Assembly: GCA_030158185.1 (NCBI GenBank) | Contig: JAOATP010000130.1 | Coordinates: forward strand, 1-41,057 | Origin: Propionicimonas sp. | GTDB taxonomy: Bacteria > Actinomycetota > Actinomycetes > Propionibacteriales > Propionibacteriaceae | Direction: 5' to 3' | Length of the DNA stretch: 41,057 bases | Shown: positions 14,763-22,810 of the stretch, piece by piece | Position numbering within the stretch: the stretch's first letter is position 1 | How the letters are laid out: each line of letters opens with the position of its first letter | The notes under the pieces: model-generated | Databases searched by the model: none | Told to the model about the DNA's origin: nothing | The model's input: the letters and a program-made list of their open reading frames with translations, nothing else | Position numbers and translations under genes: made by a program

Positions 14763-15401
14763 ATGGCAGCGAGACATCCGGCGCTGAGGGCGCTGAACAG
14801 CGAGTGGCAGGTACTGCTCCCCACCTCCGTCGGGCAGCTCATGGAATGGGCGCTGACGGAGCCCGTCCTTGCCGGCGCCGACGACCTCGACGGCGTCCTC
14901 GACCTGATCCGGCAACACCCCGACGACGCGCTCGCAGCACTGCTGCGGCTCGGCGCCGGCGGCCGGACCCTTGCTCACCGGGTCGTGCTCCAGACGATGC
15001 TCGGCATGGTCGCACGACTGTGCGCCGGCCGGCCCGCCCTGCTGCCGGAGGCGATCTCGGAACTCTGGCTCGCCATCGTGGACTACCCGCTCGATCGGCG
15101 TCCACGTGCGATCGCAGCCAACCTCGCCTGGACGGTGCGCCGCTCGCTCCACACCGCCACACCCCCGCCACCGCCACCCCCGCAAACGCGCGATCCCGAT
15201 GCGGCGTCCGTGCTGGCGGACGCCCGGCGCCTGGGGCTGATCGACGAAGTCACCCACCGCACCCTGTGGACGGTCTACGTCGCCGGTCTCACCAGCCAGC
15301 AGGCAGCGGACGTGCTCGGCACGACAGCGGGAGCCGTCCGCTGGCGCTGCAGCAACGCGCTCCGGAGACTGGCGGGGAGGGCGCGTCTCCTGGCTGCCTG
15401 A
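14763..15401 (+). CDS. Sigma-70 region-4-like helix-turn-helix protein
   Basis: A 212-residue protein. The C-terminal ~60 residues (LIDEVTHRTLWTVYVAGLTSQQAADVLGTTAGAVRWRCSNALRRL) form a helix-turn-helix like region 4 of sigma-70 factors. The N-terminal domain (LNSEWQVLLPTSVGQLMEWAL onwards) is helical and not obviously sigma region 2. A poly-proline run (PPPPPPP) links the halves. Without a recognisable -10-binding region it may be a transcription regulator rather than a true sigma factor. The start is taken as ATG at 14763; upstream in-frame sequence to 14595 is Arg-rich and looks untranslated. That leader holds a GATGAG/CTCATC hairpin near 14597. Confidence 0.6.
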   Translation: MAARHPALRALNSEWQVLLPTSVGQLMEWALTEPVLAGADDLDGVLDLIRQHPDDALAALLRLGAGGRTLAHRVVLQTMLGMVARLCAGRPALLPEAISELWLAIVDYPLDRRPRAIAANLAWTVRRSLHTATPPPPPPPQTRDPDAASVLADARRLGLIDEVTHRTLWTVYVAGLTSQQAADVLGTTAGAVRWRCSNALRRLAGRARLLAA

Positions 15402-15490
15402 AACCGGAGTTTCTTGATCATCGACCGCCGAGTAGTCCCGACTGGGGTAAACGTGCGTCACAATGGCGGACGGACGAAGGAGACAATCGG

Positions 15491-16333
15491 GTGACTGAGC
15501 CGGGGACGAACAGGTATTCCGCCGCTGCGCCTGCAGCCGCACGCCTGGTCGCGCAGCACCTCGTCATGAAGCCGTACATCTGGTCGTCCCTCTCCGTGCA
15601 CACGCACGGGATGCGCAACCTCGACGGGCTCAAGCCCCCGTTCGTCGTTGTCGCCAACCACTCCAGCCACCTCGACGCCCCGCTGATCTACGGCTCGCTG
15701 CCCCGCCGGCTGTCGAAGAACCTCGCCGCCGGCGCAGCGTCCGACTACTTCTTCGACTCCTGGTACAAGGCGTTGCCGACGGCACTGTTCTTCAACTCGT
15801 TCCCCGTCGAGCGGCAGGGCATGCGCGGACGGCGCGGCATGGCCGGCGTCCTGCTGAACGAGGGCATCCCGCTGCTGCTGTTCCCCGAGGGCACCCGCTC
15901 CCGCACCGGGGCGATGGCCAACTTCAAGCCGGGCGCAGCAGCCCTGAGCATCTCCCGCAACGTGCCGGTCCTGCCGATGGCCCTGGTCGGCGCCTACGCT
16001 GCCATGCCGTACGGCGCGACGGTCCCGGTGCCGGGACGTCCGCACGTCCATGTCGTCTTCGGCCGCCCGCTCCGCGCGGCCCCCGGCGAGATCGCCCACC
16101 AGTTCTCCGACCGGCTGCACCGCTACGTCGTCGAGATGCACGACACCACGGCACGCGCCTACGGCATGCCCACCCAGGCCGACTTCGCCCGCGCCGTAGC
16201 GCTGCGCGCAGCTGCAGCGCAGGCCGAGCGGGACGCCGACGCCGAGGTCTTCGCACCGGTCGTCGAGACCGTCATCGAGCCGGTGACCGACACCGAGCCG
16301 CCCGCCGTCGACGGGCACGCGCAGGCCAGCTGA
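15491..16333 (+). CDS. 1-acyl-sn-glycerol-3-phosphate acyltransferase family protein (PlsC-like)
   Basis: A 280-residue acyltransferase of the PlsC/GPAT family, which moves an acyl group from acyl-ACP or acyl-CoA to lysophosphatidate or a related acceptor at the inner membrane. Motif I is NHSSHLD with H57 and D62 in the H-x4-D arrangement. Motif III is FPEGTRS (131-137), and motif IV is VPVLPMALVGAY. The N-terminal helix around LVAQHLVMKPYIW may anchor it to the membrane. The C-terminal tail of about 60 residues is Ala/Glu/Val-rich and disordered-looking. The GTG at 15491 has AAGGAG eight bases upstream. It converges on the YhgE gene, with seven bases between stops. The family is diverse and the acceptor is not certain. 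Confidence 0.88.
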   Translation: MTEPGTNRYSAAAPAAARLVAQHLVMKPYIWSSLSVHTHGMRNLDGLKPPFVVVANHSSHLDAPLIYGSLPRRLSKNLAAGAASDYFFDSWYKALPTALFFNSFPVERQGMRGRRGMAGVLLNEGIPLLLFPEGTRSRTGAMANFKPGAAALSISRNVPVLPMALVGAYAAMPYGATVPVPGRPHVHVVFGRPLRAAPGEIAHQFSDRLHRYVVEMHDTTARAYGMPTQADFARAVALRAAAAQAERDADAEVFAPVVETVIEPVTDTEPPAVDGHAQAS

Positions 16334-16340
16334 CTCAGGA

Positions 16341-18368
16341 TCAGCCGGCGGCCAGTACCGCCGAAAGGGTCGTTGTGCGCCGACGGGCCACGGCGATCGA
16401 GCTCGCCAGCACCCCCATCAGCAGCCACCCGACGAGGGTGAGGGTCGACGTCACGGCGCCCGAGGATTCCGTGACGATGGCGCGGACGGCGTCCAGCGCC
16501 GGCGTCAACGGCGAGAACGGACGCAGCGCCGCGAACAGTCCGGGAGCGGACCCCACGAGCGCCGCCGCAGCCGTCAGCACGGCGAACACGACAGAGACCA
16601 CGCGCCCGATCCCGTCCAGCCAGGCCACGAGGGCATGGTTGATGACGACGAAGGTCAGCCCGGCGATCACCAGCACGCCGGCCACCGCGAACCACTTCTG
16701 CAGCGACAGGTCCAGCCCGAACTGTCCGAGCCCGGCCACCAGCACCGCCTGCACGGCGATCACCACCGCACCCGGCAGCAGGGAGCGTGCGATCAGCAGC
16801 GCCGTCGGCTCCGAGGAGCTGAGCAGCCCGGCACCGACAGCCTTCACGACCGCATAGAACGCGAGGGCACCCAGCCAGAGCGAGAGGACGAGGATCAGGC
16901 TGATCCAGCCGAGGTCGGGGTTCGCGAGGCCGTTCAGGTCGCTGGTGTCGATCGGGGCTGCGACGACCGTCGAGAGGTTCTCCCTGTCCGAGCTGGAGAA
17001 GCTCGGGATCTTGTCCTTGCCCTCCGCGATGCCGTCGGCCATCTTCCGCATGCCGTCGGCGAGCTTGGTGCTTCCCGTGTGCGCGTCGATCAGGCCGGCG
17101 CCGAACGTGTCGATGCCGGTGGCGAGCTGGGCGGAGCCGTCAGCCAGCTTCGAGATGCCGTCGGTGAGGGCCGGGATGCCGTCGGCGAGCTTGTCCGTGC
17201 CGCCGGCCAACTGCTTGCCGCCGGCGGTGAGCTGCTTGAGCTGCGCGATCGTGTCCTTGTCTGTCGCTGCGGCCTCAAGGCCCTGCCGGAACTGCGTGAG
17301 GCCGCCGGTGAACTGCGTGACGCCCTGCTCCGCCGCCTGCCCGGCAGCGCCGACGCCGACGGTGGCGCCCACCTGCGCGCCGCCCTTCAGCCCGGCCTGG
17401 AACGCCTGGCACATCGCGGCCTGCGTGGACGGGTCGCCGAAGTCCGGGCAGGGCACCTGGGTGGCTGCCTGTTCCGCCGCGGCGGTCGCGCCCTGCACGA
17501 GCTGGGAGTTCGACGTGAAGTTGCCGAACTGCGCACCCATGCCTGCGGCGCCGTCCTCGAACTGCTTCACGGTCGCGATGATCGTCTGCTGCCCTTGCGC
17601 CGAGCCCGCGACGAGCTGGTCGACACCGTCGACGTACTGCGCGGCGCCGTTCGCCAGCTTGCGGACGTCCTTGGGCATCGACTTCGTCTTCGCGGCGAGC
17701 TGGCCAAGGCCGTCGGAGAGCTGGCTGGCGCCGGTGTAGAGCTGCTTGCCGCCGTCGGCCGCCTTGCCGATGCCGTCGGAAAGGGCCTCCGTCCCGTCCG
17801 CGAGCTGGCCGGAGGCGTCGGCGAGGGTCGCGAACTGCTTTCCGGTGTCGTTGAAGCCGATGTAGATCTGCTTCAGGTAGCTCTCGGTGAGGGTCTGGTT
17901 GAGCGTGATCGCAGCCTCGCTGGCCACCAGCTTGCCGAGCGTTGCGTCGGCGACGCCTGCGACCGGAGAAGTGCTCACCTCGATGGTGGCCTGCTCCGCC
18001 TGGTCGGCGTCCTTGCTGAAGGACGTTGCCGCTGCGGAGAAGTTCTGCGGGATCACGACCATGGCCGCGTAGGTCCCGGTGGCCAGCCCGGTGCGCGCGT
18101 TGGTCTCGCTCTCCAGCACCCAGGTGAGGTTCTCCTGGCGATCGGAGTCGACGAGGTTGGCTGTCAGCTGCCGGCCGAGCGGGGTGTACTGCCCGTTGAT
18201 GGTCACCGGGTCGTCGAGGTTCACGACCGCTGCCTTCACGGTGTGGGTGCGTGCATCGGCGTTCACTCCCGCCAGCAGGAACCCGCCGGCGACGAGCAGC
18301 GGCACCAGGAGCAGGCCGAGCAGGGTGTACCAGCGAGCCGGTGTCGAGTTCAGGTGCTCGAGATTCAT
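16341..18368 (-). CDS. YhgE/Pip-family ABC-2-like membrane protein
   Basis: A 675-residue membrane protein with one N-terminal transmembrane helix (about 13-33), a long extracytoplasmic region of some 430 residues and a cluster of about five C-terminal helices of ABC-2 permease type. The extracytoplasmic part contains two arrays of short 7-11-residue repeats of the LADG type (for example LADGTEALSDGI and LADGIPALTDGISKLADGSAQL), the hallmark of YhgE/Pip and phage-infection proteins. The ATG at 18368 has AGGAG seven bases upstream and overlaps the MMPL stop by one base (TGATG). Translational coupling suggests it works with the MMPL protein, whose C-terminus looks like an ABC ATPase remnant. 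The substrate is unknown. Confidence 0.88.
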   Translation of the reverse strand: MNLEHLNSTPARWYTLLGLLLVPLLVAGGFLLAGVNADARTHTVKAAVVNLDDPVTINGQYTPLGRQLTANLVDSDRQENLTWVLESETNARTGLATGTYAAMVVIPQNFSAAATSFSKDADQAEQATIEVSTSPVAGVADATLGKLVASEAAITLNQTLTESYLKQIYIGFNDTGKQFATLADASGQLADGTEALSDGIGKAADGGKQLYTGASQLSDGLGQLAAKTKSMPKDVRKLANGAAQYVDGVDQLVAGSAQGQQTIIATVKQFEDGAAGMGAQFGNFTSNSQLVQGATAAAEQAATQVPCPDFGDPSTQAAMCQAFQAGLKGGAQVGATVGVGAAGQAAEQGVTQFTGGLTQFRQGLEAAATDKDTIAQLKQLTAGGKQLAGGTDKLADGIPALTDGISKLADGSAQLATGIDTFGAGLIDAHTGSTKLADGMRKMADGIAEGKDKIPSFSSSDRENLSTVVAAPIDTSDLNGLANPDLGWISLILVLSLWLGALAFYAVVKAVGAGLLSSSEPTALLIARSLLPGAVVIAVQAVLVAGLGQFGLDLSLQKWFAVAGVLVIAGLTFVVINHALVAWLDGIGRVVSVVFAVLTAAAALVGSAPGLFAALRPFSPLTPALDAVRAIVTESSGAVTSTLTLVGWLLMGVLASSIAVARRRTTTLSAVLAAG

Positions 18369-21088
18369 CAGATCGCTCCTTCCAGGACGAGGTGAGAGGG
18401 CAACCGGATGAGCTGGTAGGCCACCGGCAACTGGGCTTCGAGGTCGGAACCGGGCATCACGCCGAGCACCCAGGTGATCGGGGCTTCTGCGTCCGGCTCG
18501 GCGCTGAGCGCGCGCCGCAGCGACCGGTCCTGCACGTCCTTGAGCTCGTCTGCACTGTCGACGCAGACGAGGCCGCCACGCTGGCGGCTGAGCACCCGTC
18601 CGAAGTGGGGCACGGAGGGGCCGAGCACGGGGGCGAGGCCGCGGACGACGGGTCCCTCCTCCGGCAGTACGTGGCCGAGGACCTTCAGGGTTCCCTCCGT
18701 CAGCTTCACGCGTCCGGCAAGGGCGAGCAGGAGGGCCCGCCGCTGGGCGTGCTCGCCCTCGACGACCAGCACCTGTCCCGGCTGGACGCTGAGGTCGATG
18801 CCGCGGAACAGCGTGCGCCCGCCCGCCTCGGCAGTGAGTCCCTCGCCGACGATCGCCGAGGTGTCCTCCGGCGTCGGCCAGCTGGCAAGGTGCACCTGCC
18901 GGGTGAGCGATTCGCCTTCGATGTCGAGGGACGGCAGCCGCGCGTCCAGCCACTTCGGCAGCCACCAGGCGTGGCGGCCGAGCAGCTTCATCACGGCGGG
19001 AACCAGCGTCATGCGGATCACGAAGGCGTCCAGCGCGACGCCGACGGCGAGGCTGAACGCGATCGGCTTGATCGCACCCTCACCGTTGGGCACGAAGAAG
19101 GCGAACACGGCGAACATGATCAGGCCGGCCGCGACGACGACGCGCGCCGAGTGCACGAACCCGTCCTCGACGGAGCGTTCGGTGTTGCCGTGCACGAACT
19201 CCTCCCGCATCCGGGAGACGAGGAACACCTCGTAGTCCATGGCGAGGCCGAACAGGATGCCCATAAGGATGATCGGAAGGAAGCTGATCACCGGTCCGGT
19301 CTCTGGCAGGTTGATCAGCTGCTTCGCCCAGCCCTTGTTGAACACGAGGACCGTCGCCCCGAAGGCGCCGAGGACGCTCAACAGGTAGCCCAGCGCTGCC
19401 TTGATCGGCACCCAGATCGAGCGGAAGACGATGGTGAGCAGGATGAGCGACAACCCGACGACGAAGATGCCGAACGGCAGCAGCGCTGCCTGCAGCTGGT
19501 GCGTGACGTCGATCTGGATGGCCGTGAACCCGGTGACGGCCGTGGTCACGTCGTAGGCCTGCTTCCACTCGTCCTCGCGCTCACGGAGCCGCTCGACAAG
19601 GTCGGCCGTCGCCGGGTCGTCGGGCCCGGTGGTCGGAATGATCTGCACCATGCCGGTGTCGACGTTCGCATTCGGGGTGGACGCGGCAACCATGTGCACG
19701 CCCGGCATCTTCTCGATGTCGGCCTTCAGCCCGTCCAGGGCCTCGATGGGGTCGTCGAGCTCGACGATGTCGACCGTCATGATCAGCGGGCCGTTGAACC
19801 CGATGCCGAACGTGCTCGTGATCTCGTCGAAGGTCTCACGGTCCTGCGTGCCGGGCAGCGAGTGGCCCGACGTCGGGAGCGCCATCGACAGGTCCTTCGC
19901 CGGGTAGGCGAGTGCGCCGATCCCGACCAGCACGACAACGATGGTGAGCACCGGCCAGGCCGTGACGAGCTTGACCCACCTCGAAGCGAAGCCGTGGGCA
20001 TCCTTGGTCTCGACAGGCTCGACCACCGACGTGCGGGTCGAGCCCCTGACCTTCCGGACCTTCTTCGGCTTCGGACGCAGCCGCTCACCTGCGAAGCCCA
20101 TGAAGGCCGGCAGGAGCGTGAGGGCGAGCAGCACCTCGAAGGCGACGGTGAGGGCGCCGAAGACGCCCATCACGGTGAGGAACGGGAGCCCGGCGATGCT
20201 CAGCCCGACGAGCGCGATGACGACGGTGAGGCCGGCGAACACCACTGCGGAGCCGGCGGTGCCGACGGCGCGGGCTGCGGATTCCTCCACCTCCATGCCG
20301 GAGGCGAGCTGGTCGCGGTGCCGGGAGATGATGAACAGCGCGTAGTCGATGCCAACGGCGAGGCCCAGCATGATCGCCAGCATCAGGGTGGTCGAGCTCA
20401 CGGAGATCACCCCGGCGGCGATCTGCACGCTGAGGACGCCGATGCCGACACCGGCGATCGCCGTGCCCACCGGCATCATCGAGGCGACCAGCGACCCGAG
20501 GGTGATCACGAGGACGATGATCGCGACCCCGAGGCCCAGCGCCTCGACGACGGTGATACGCGGCACGTGGATGGAGAAGATCTCGCCACCGATCAGCACC
20601 GTCGAGCCGGGCAGTGTGGTCTCGAGCGTCCCGGCCGCCTCGGTAAGCTCCTCGCGCTGCACGTCGGTGATGGTCGATGAGGTGCCTTCCACCCGGATCA
20701 TGGCCCGACCGCTGGTGCCGTCTTCACTGATCAGGCCGTCGATGTTCTCGTTGTAGGGGTCGATGACGCCCTTCACCATCGGTACCTTCTCGAGTTCCTT
20801 CGACCAGTCGGCGATGGCGTCCTTGACCAGGCGGTCCTCCATCTTCGCGCCACTGGGTGCCGTGATCAGCACCGTCGCGGTCGCGTCCGCCGCCTCGGGG
20901 AAGGTCACCTTCAGCTGGTTCAGCGCCTTGGTCGAGCTGGCGCCGGGCACCTCGAAGGTGTCGTTGAAGTGGCCGCCGATCGTCAGTGCGAGACCGGCGA
21001 ACAGCACGATCACCACGGTCCAGCCGATCAGCACCCGGCCACGCAACCGGTAGCACGCACGTCCGAGGCGGTAGAGGAACGATGACAA
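18368..21088 (-). CDS. MMPL-family (RND) transporter with C-terminal degenerate ABC-ATPase domain
   Basis: A 906-residue protein. Residues 1-730 form a complete MMPL/RND exporter: twelve transmembrane helices in two halves, two extracytoplasmic loops, and the proton-relay GIDYALFIISRHRDQ (246-260) and MDYEVFLVSRMREE motifs. Residues 746-906 resemble an ABC nucleotide-binding domain (LTAEAGGRTLFRGIDLSVQPGQ, then LLLALAGRVKLTEGTLKVLG). The Walker A loop reads EGEHAQRRA with no GKS/T, no LSGGQ is visible, and GLVCVDSADEL sits where Walker B would be, so it should not hydrolyse ATP. A dispersed repeat encodes SVVEPVETK (354-362) in the cytoplasmic linker. The TTG start has AAGG upstream. It is co-transcribed with YhgE and faces tetR. 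It probably exports a lipid or drug (family inference). Confidence 0.9.
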   Translation of the reverse strand: MSSFLYRLGRACYRLRGRVLIGWTVVIVLFAGLALTIGGHFNDTFEVPGASSTKALNQLKVTFPEAADATATVLITAPSGAKMEDRLVKDAIADWSKELEKVPMVKGVIDPYNENIDGLISEDGTSGRAMIRVEGTSSTITDVQREELTEAAGTLETTLPGSTVLIGGEIFSIHVPRITVVEALGLGVAIIVLVITLGSLVASMMPVGTAIAGVGIGVLSVQIAAGVISVSSTTLMLAIMLGLAVGIDYALFIISRHRDQLASGMEVEESAARAVGTAGSAVVFAGLTVVIALVGLSIAGLPFLTVMGVFGALTVAFEVLLALTLLPAFMGFAGERLRPKPKKVRKVRGSTRTSVVEPVETKDAHGFASRWVKLVTAWPVLTIVVVLVGIGALAYPAKDLSMALPTSGHSLPGTQDRETFDEITSTFGIGFNGPLIMTVDIVELDDPIEALDGLKADIEKMPGVHMVAASTPNANVDTGMVQIIPTTGPDDPATADLVERLREREDEWKQAYDVTTAVTGFTAIQIDVTHQLQAALLPFGIFVVGLSLILLTIVFRSIWVPIKAALGYLLSVLGAFGATVLVFNKGWAKQLINLPETGPVISFLPIILMGILFGLAMDYEVFLVSRMREEFVHGNTERSVEDGFVHSARVVVAAGLIMFAVFAFFVPNGEGAIKPIAFSLAVGVALDAFVIRMTLVPAVMKLLGRHAWWLPKWLDARLPSLDIEGESLTRQVHLASWPTPEDTSAIVGEGLTAEAGGRTLFRGIDLSVQPGQVLVVEGEHAQRRALLLALAGRVKLTEGTLKVLGHVLPEEGPVVRGLAPVLGPSVPHFGRVLSRQRGGLVCVDSADELKDVQDRSLRRALSAEPDAEAPITWVLGVMPGSDLEAQLPVAYQLIRLPSHLVLEGAI
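20006..20028 (-). repeat. Dispersed VVEPVET-type repeat inside the MMPL gene
   Basis: The 23 bases beginning GGTCTCGACAGGCTCGACCA match, from memory, a repeat common in intergenic and coding DNA of several actinobacteria. In frame it adds VVEPVET to the linker between the two MMPL halves, where an insertion is tolerated. Confidence 0.5.
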
Positions 21089-21123
21089 GGTGCTGCCTTC
21101 CGGAGATGCCGCACACGGCGGTT

Positions 21124-21157
21124 CGATACAGTATCGTATTCAATACAGCTCTGTATT
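21124..21157. promoter_or_regulatory. Stacked palindromic operator between MMPL and tetR genes
   Basis: Three overlapping palindromes fill 34 bases: CGATAC-A-GTATCG (21124-21136), GTATT-C-AATAC (about 21136-21147) and AATACAG-CT-CTGTATT (21142-21157). They share an ATAC/GTAT core and sit between the divergent starts at 21088 and 21178. This is the expected position of both promoters, so TetR dimers could control both directions. No reliable -35/-10 pair could be fixed. Confidence 0.75.
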
Positions 21158-21177
21158 CAAACTCGGAGGGAGGCGAC

Positions 21178-21819
21178 ATGGCCATGACCACCCTTACGCC
21201 TCGCCGCACCCAGACCCGCGAGAAGCTGATGGACGCTGCGACGGTCCTGTTCGCGCAGAAGGGCGTGCTGGCGGCCAGCGTCGAGGAGATCTGCGAACGC
21301 GCCGAGTTCACCCGCGGAGCCTTCTACTCCAACTTCGCCGACAAGGACGAGCTCTGCCTCGCCGTGCTGAACCGGCAGGCCGCCCGTGAACTGGTCGCCA
21401 CACAGAAGGCCGTCGCAACCCTGAGCGGTGACGTCCTCGAGGCCAACACCATCGACGGGCTGGTCGAGTCGGCCCTCAGCGTCTTCCTCGCCGCCCAGCC
21501 GCGCAGGAGCGAGGACCTCCTCGCCGCGATGGAGCTGCGGTTGCACGCGATCCGGAATCCCGCCCTGCGGGCGCCCCTCCTCGCGCTCAACGACGAAATG
21601 GTCGACCAGATCGGGACCCTGCTGGTGACAGCGATCGGACGGGTCGGCGCGACCCTCACCGTCCCGGTCGCCCAGGCGATCGACCTGCTGCACGCCGTGT
21701 ACGCCCACAGCGGTGGCACGGCCCTCCTGCACGGCCTCGAGCCCGACGACCGGTCACGCAGGGAGCAGCTGACGGCCCTCATGCGGTCGCTGGTGAGCGA
21801 GGACTGCAAGCCTCGGTAG
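21178..21819 (+). CDS. TetR-family transcriptional regulator
   Basis: A 213-residue repressor-type protein. The N-terminal TetR helix-turn-helix covers about residues 8-60 (TREKLMDAATVLFAQKGVLAASVEEICERAEFTRGAFYSNFADKDEL), with the family hallmark FTRGAFYSNFADKDEL. The ligand-binding C-terminal domain is helical and divergent, so the inducer cannot be guessed. The ATG at 21178 has GGAGGG upstream. An in-frame ATG at 21184 is less likely. It diverges from the MMPL-YhgE pair across stacked palindromes, the standard arrangement for a local repressor of an exporter. It ends nine bases before the lactate dehydrogenase gene, so the two may share a transcript. Confidence 0.92.
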   Translation: MAMTTLTPRRTQTREKLMDAATVLFAQKGVLAASVEEICERAEFTRGAFYSNFADKDELCLAVLNRQAARELVATQKAVATLSGDVLEANTIDGLVESALSVFLAAQPRRSEDLLAAMELRLHAIRNPALRAPLLALNDEMVDQIGTLLVTAIGRVGATLTVPVAQAIDLLHAVYAHSGGTALLHGLEPDDRSRREQLTALMRSLVSEDCKPR

Positions 21820-21828
21820 GCTTCTCCC

Positions 21829-22806
21829 ATGACTTCCCCGAGCGTCGAGAACGCCAACCTCGCCAATTCGAAGCTCAGTGTCGTGGGTGCCGGGTCGGTC
21901 GGAACATCGATCGCCTACGCAGCGCTGATCCGCGGTTCCGCCCGCCAGATCGCGCTCTACGACATCGACACCAAGAAAGTCGAGGCGGAGGTCCACGACC
22001 TCGCGCACGGCACCCAGTTCACCCCCACCTCCGTCGTGACCGGCGGTTCGGACATCTCCGTCGTGAAGGACTCCTCGGTCATCATCATCACGGCCGGCGC
22101 ACGGCAGAAGCCCGGGCAGACCCGCCTCGACCTGGCCGGGGTGAATGCCGGCATCATGACGAAGCTGGTGCCCGACCTGCTGGAACAGGCACCCAACGCC
22201 GTCCTCGTGCTCGTGACGAACCCGTGCGACGTCCTCACCGTCGTCGCGCACAAGGTGAGCGGGCTGCCGGTCAACCGGGTGCTCTCCACCGGGACGCTGC
22301 TGGACACGTCCCGCCTGCGCTGGGCGATCGCGCAGTGGGCGGGCGTTGCCCTCTCCAACGTGCACGCCGCCATGTTCGGCGAGCACGGCGACACCGAGTT
22401 CCCGATCTGGTCGTCCGCCTCCATCGCGCAGATCCCGATCCGCGAGTGGACGGACGCGAACGGCAAGCGCAGCTTCTCCGAGGAGGGTCTGGCCCAGATC
22501 GCCCACGACACCGTGCACGCCGCCTACTCGATCATCGAGGGCAAGGGTGCGACCAACTACGCGATCGGCCTTGCCGGCGCGCGGCTGGTGGAGGCCATCC
22601 TCGGCGACCAGCGCAAGATCTGGCCACTCTCGAGCGTGCTCACCAACTACCGCGGCGTCTCCGGCGTCGCCCTCTCCGTGCCAAGCCTCGTCGGCCCTTC
22701 CGGCATCCAGCGGACGTTCGAGTTCCCGATGGACGCCCACGAGATCGGCATGCTGAACAAGTCCGCTGCGGCCATCCGGGCCACCCTCAACGCGATCGGC
22801 TTCTGA
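21829..22806 (+). CDS. ldh: L-lactate dehydrogenase
   Basis: A 325-residue NAD-dependent dehydrogenase of the LDH/MDH family, interconverting pyruvate and L-lactate. The Rossmann loop is [10 protein letters not shown] (18-27), the aspartate that selects NAD is in LYDID, substrate arginine lies in ARQKPGQTR, and the catalytic His is in GEHGDTE. The active-site loop has Gln in ARQKPGQ, which favours lactate over malate specificity (Arg at that position marks malate dehydrogenase). Length is normal. The start ATG at 21829 is nine bases after tetR and has little ribosome site. The aminotransferase gene follows after four bases, so ldh and the aminotransferase are probably co-transcribed. Fermentative metabolism would fit the suggested lineage. 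Confidence 0.92.
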   Translation: MTSPSVENANLANSKLSVVGAGSVGTSIAYAALIRGSARQIALYDIDTKKVEAEVHDLAHGTQFTPTSVVTGGSDISVVKDSSVIIITAGARQKPGQTRLDLAGVNAGIMTKLVPDLLEQAPNAVLVLVTNPCDVLTVVAHKVSGLPVNRVLSTGTLLDTSRLRWAIAQWAGVALSNVHAAMFGEHGDTEFPIWSSASIAQIPIREWTDANGKRSFSEEGLAQIAHDTVHAAYSIIEGKGATNYAIGLAGARLVEAILGDQRKIWPLSSVLTNYRGVSGVALSVPSLVGPSGIQRTFEFPMDAHEIGMLNKSAAAIRATLNAIGF

Positions 22807-22810
22807 GACC

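Noticed and set aside
17000-17900. Repetitive DNA in the YhgE gene as a non-coding tandem array
   Set aside because: The repeats are in frame and encode LADG-type peptide repeats normal for YhgE/Pip proteins.
18251-20680. Plus-strand open frame of about 800 codons over YhgE and MMPL
   Set aside because: Antisense to the transporter genes; composition is improbable (runs of Arg/His/Glu/Asp) and no ribosome site was found.
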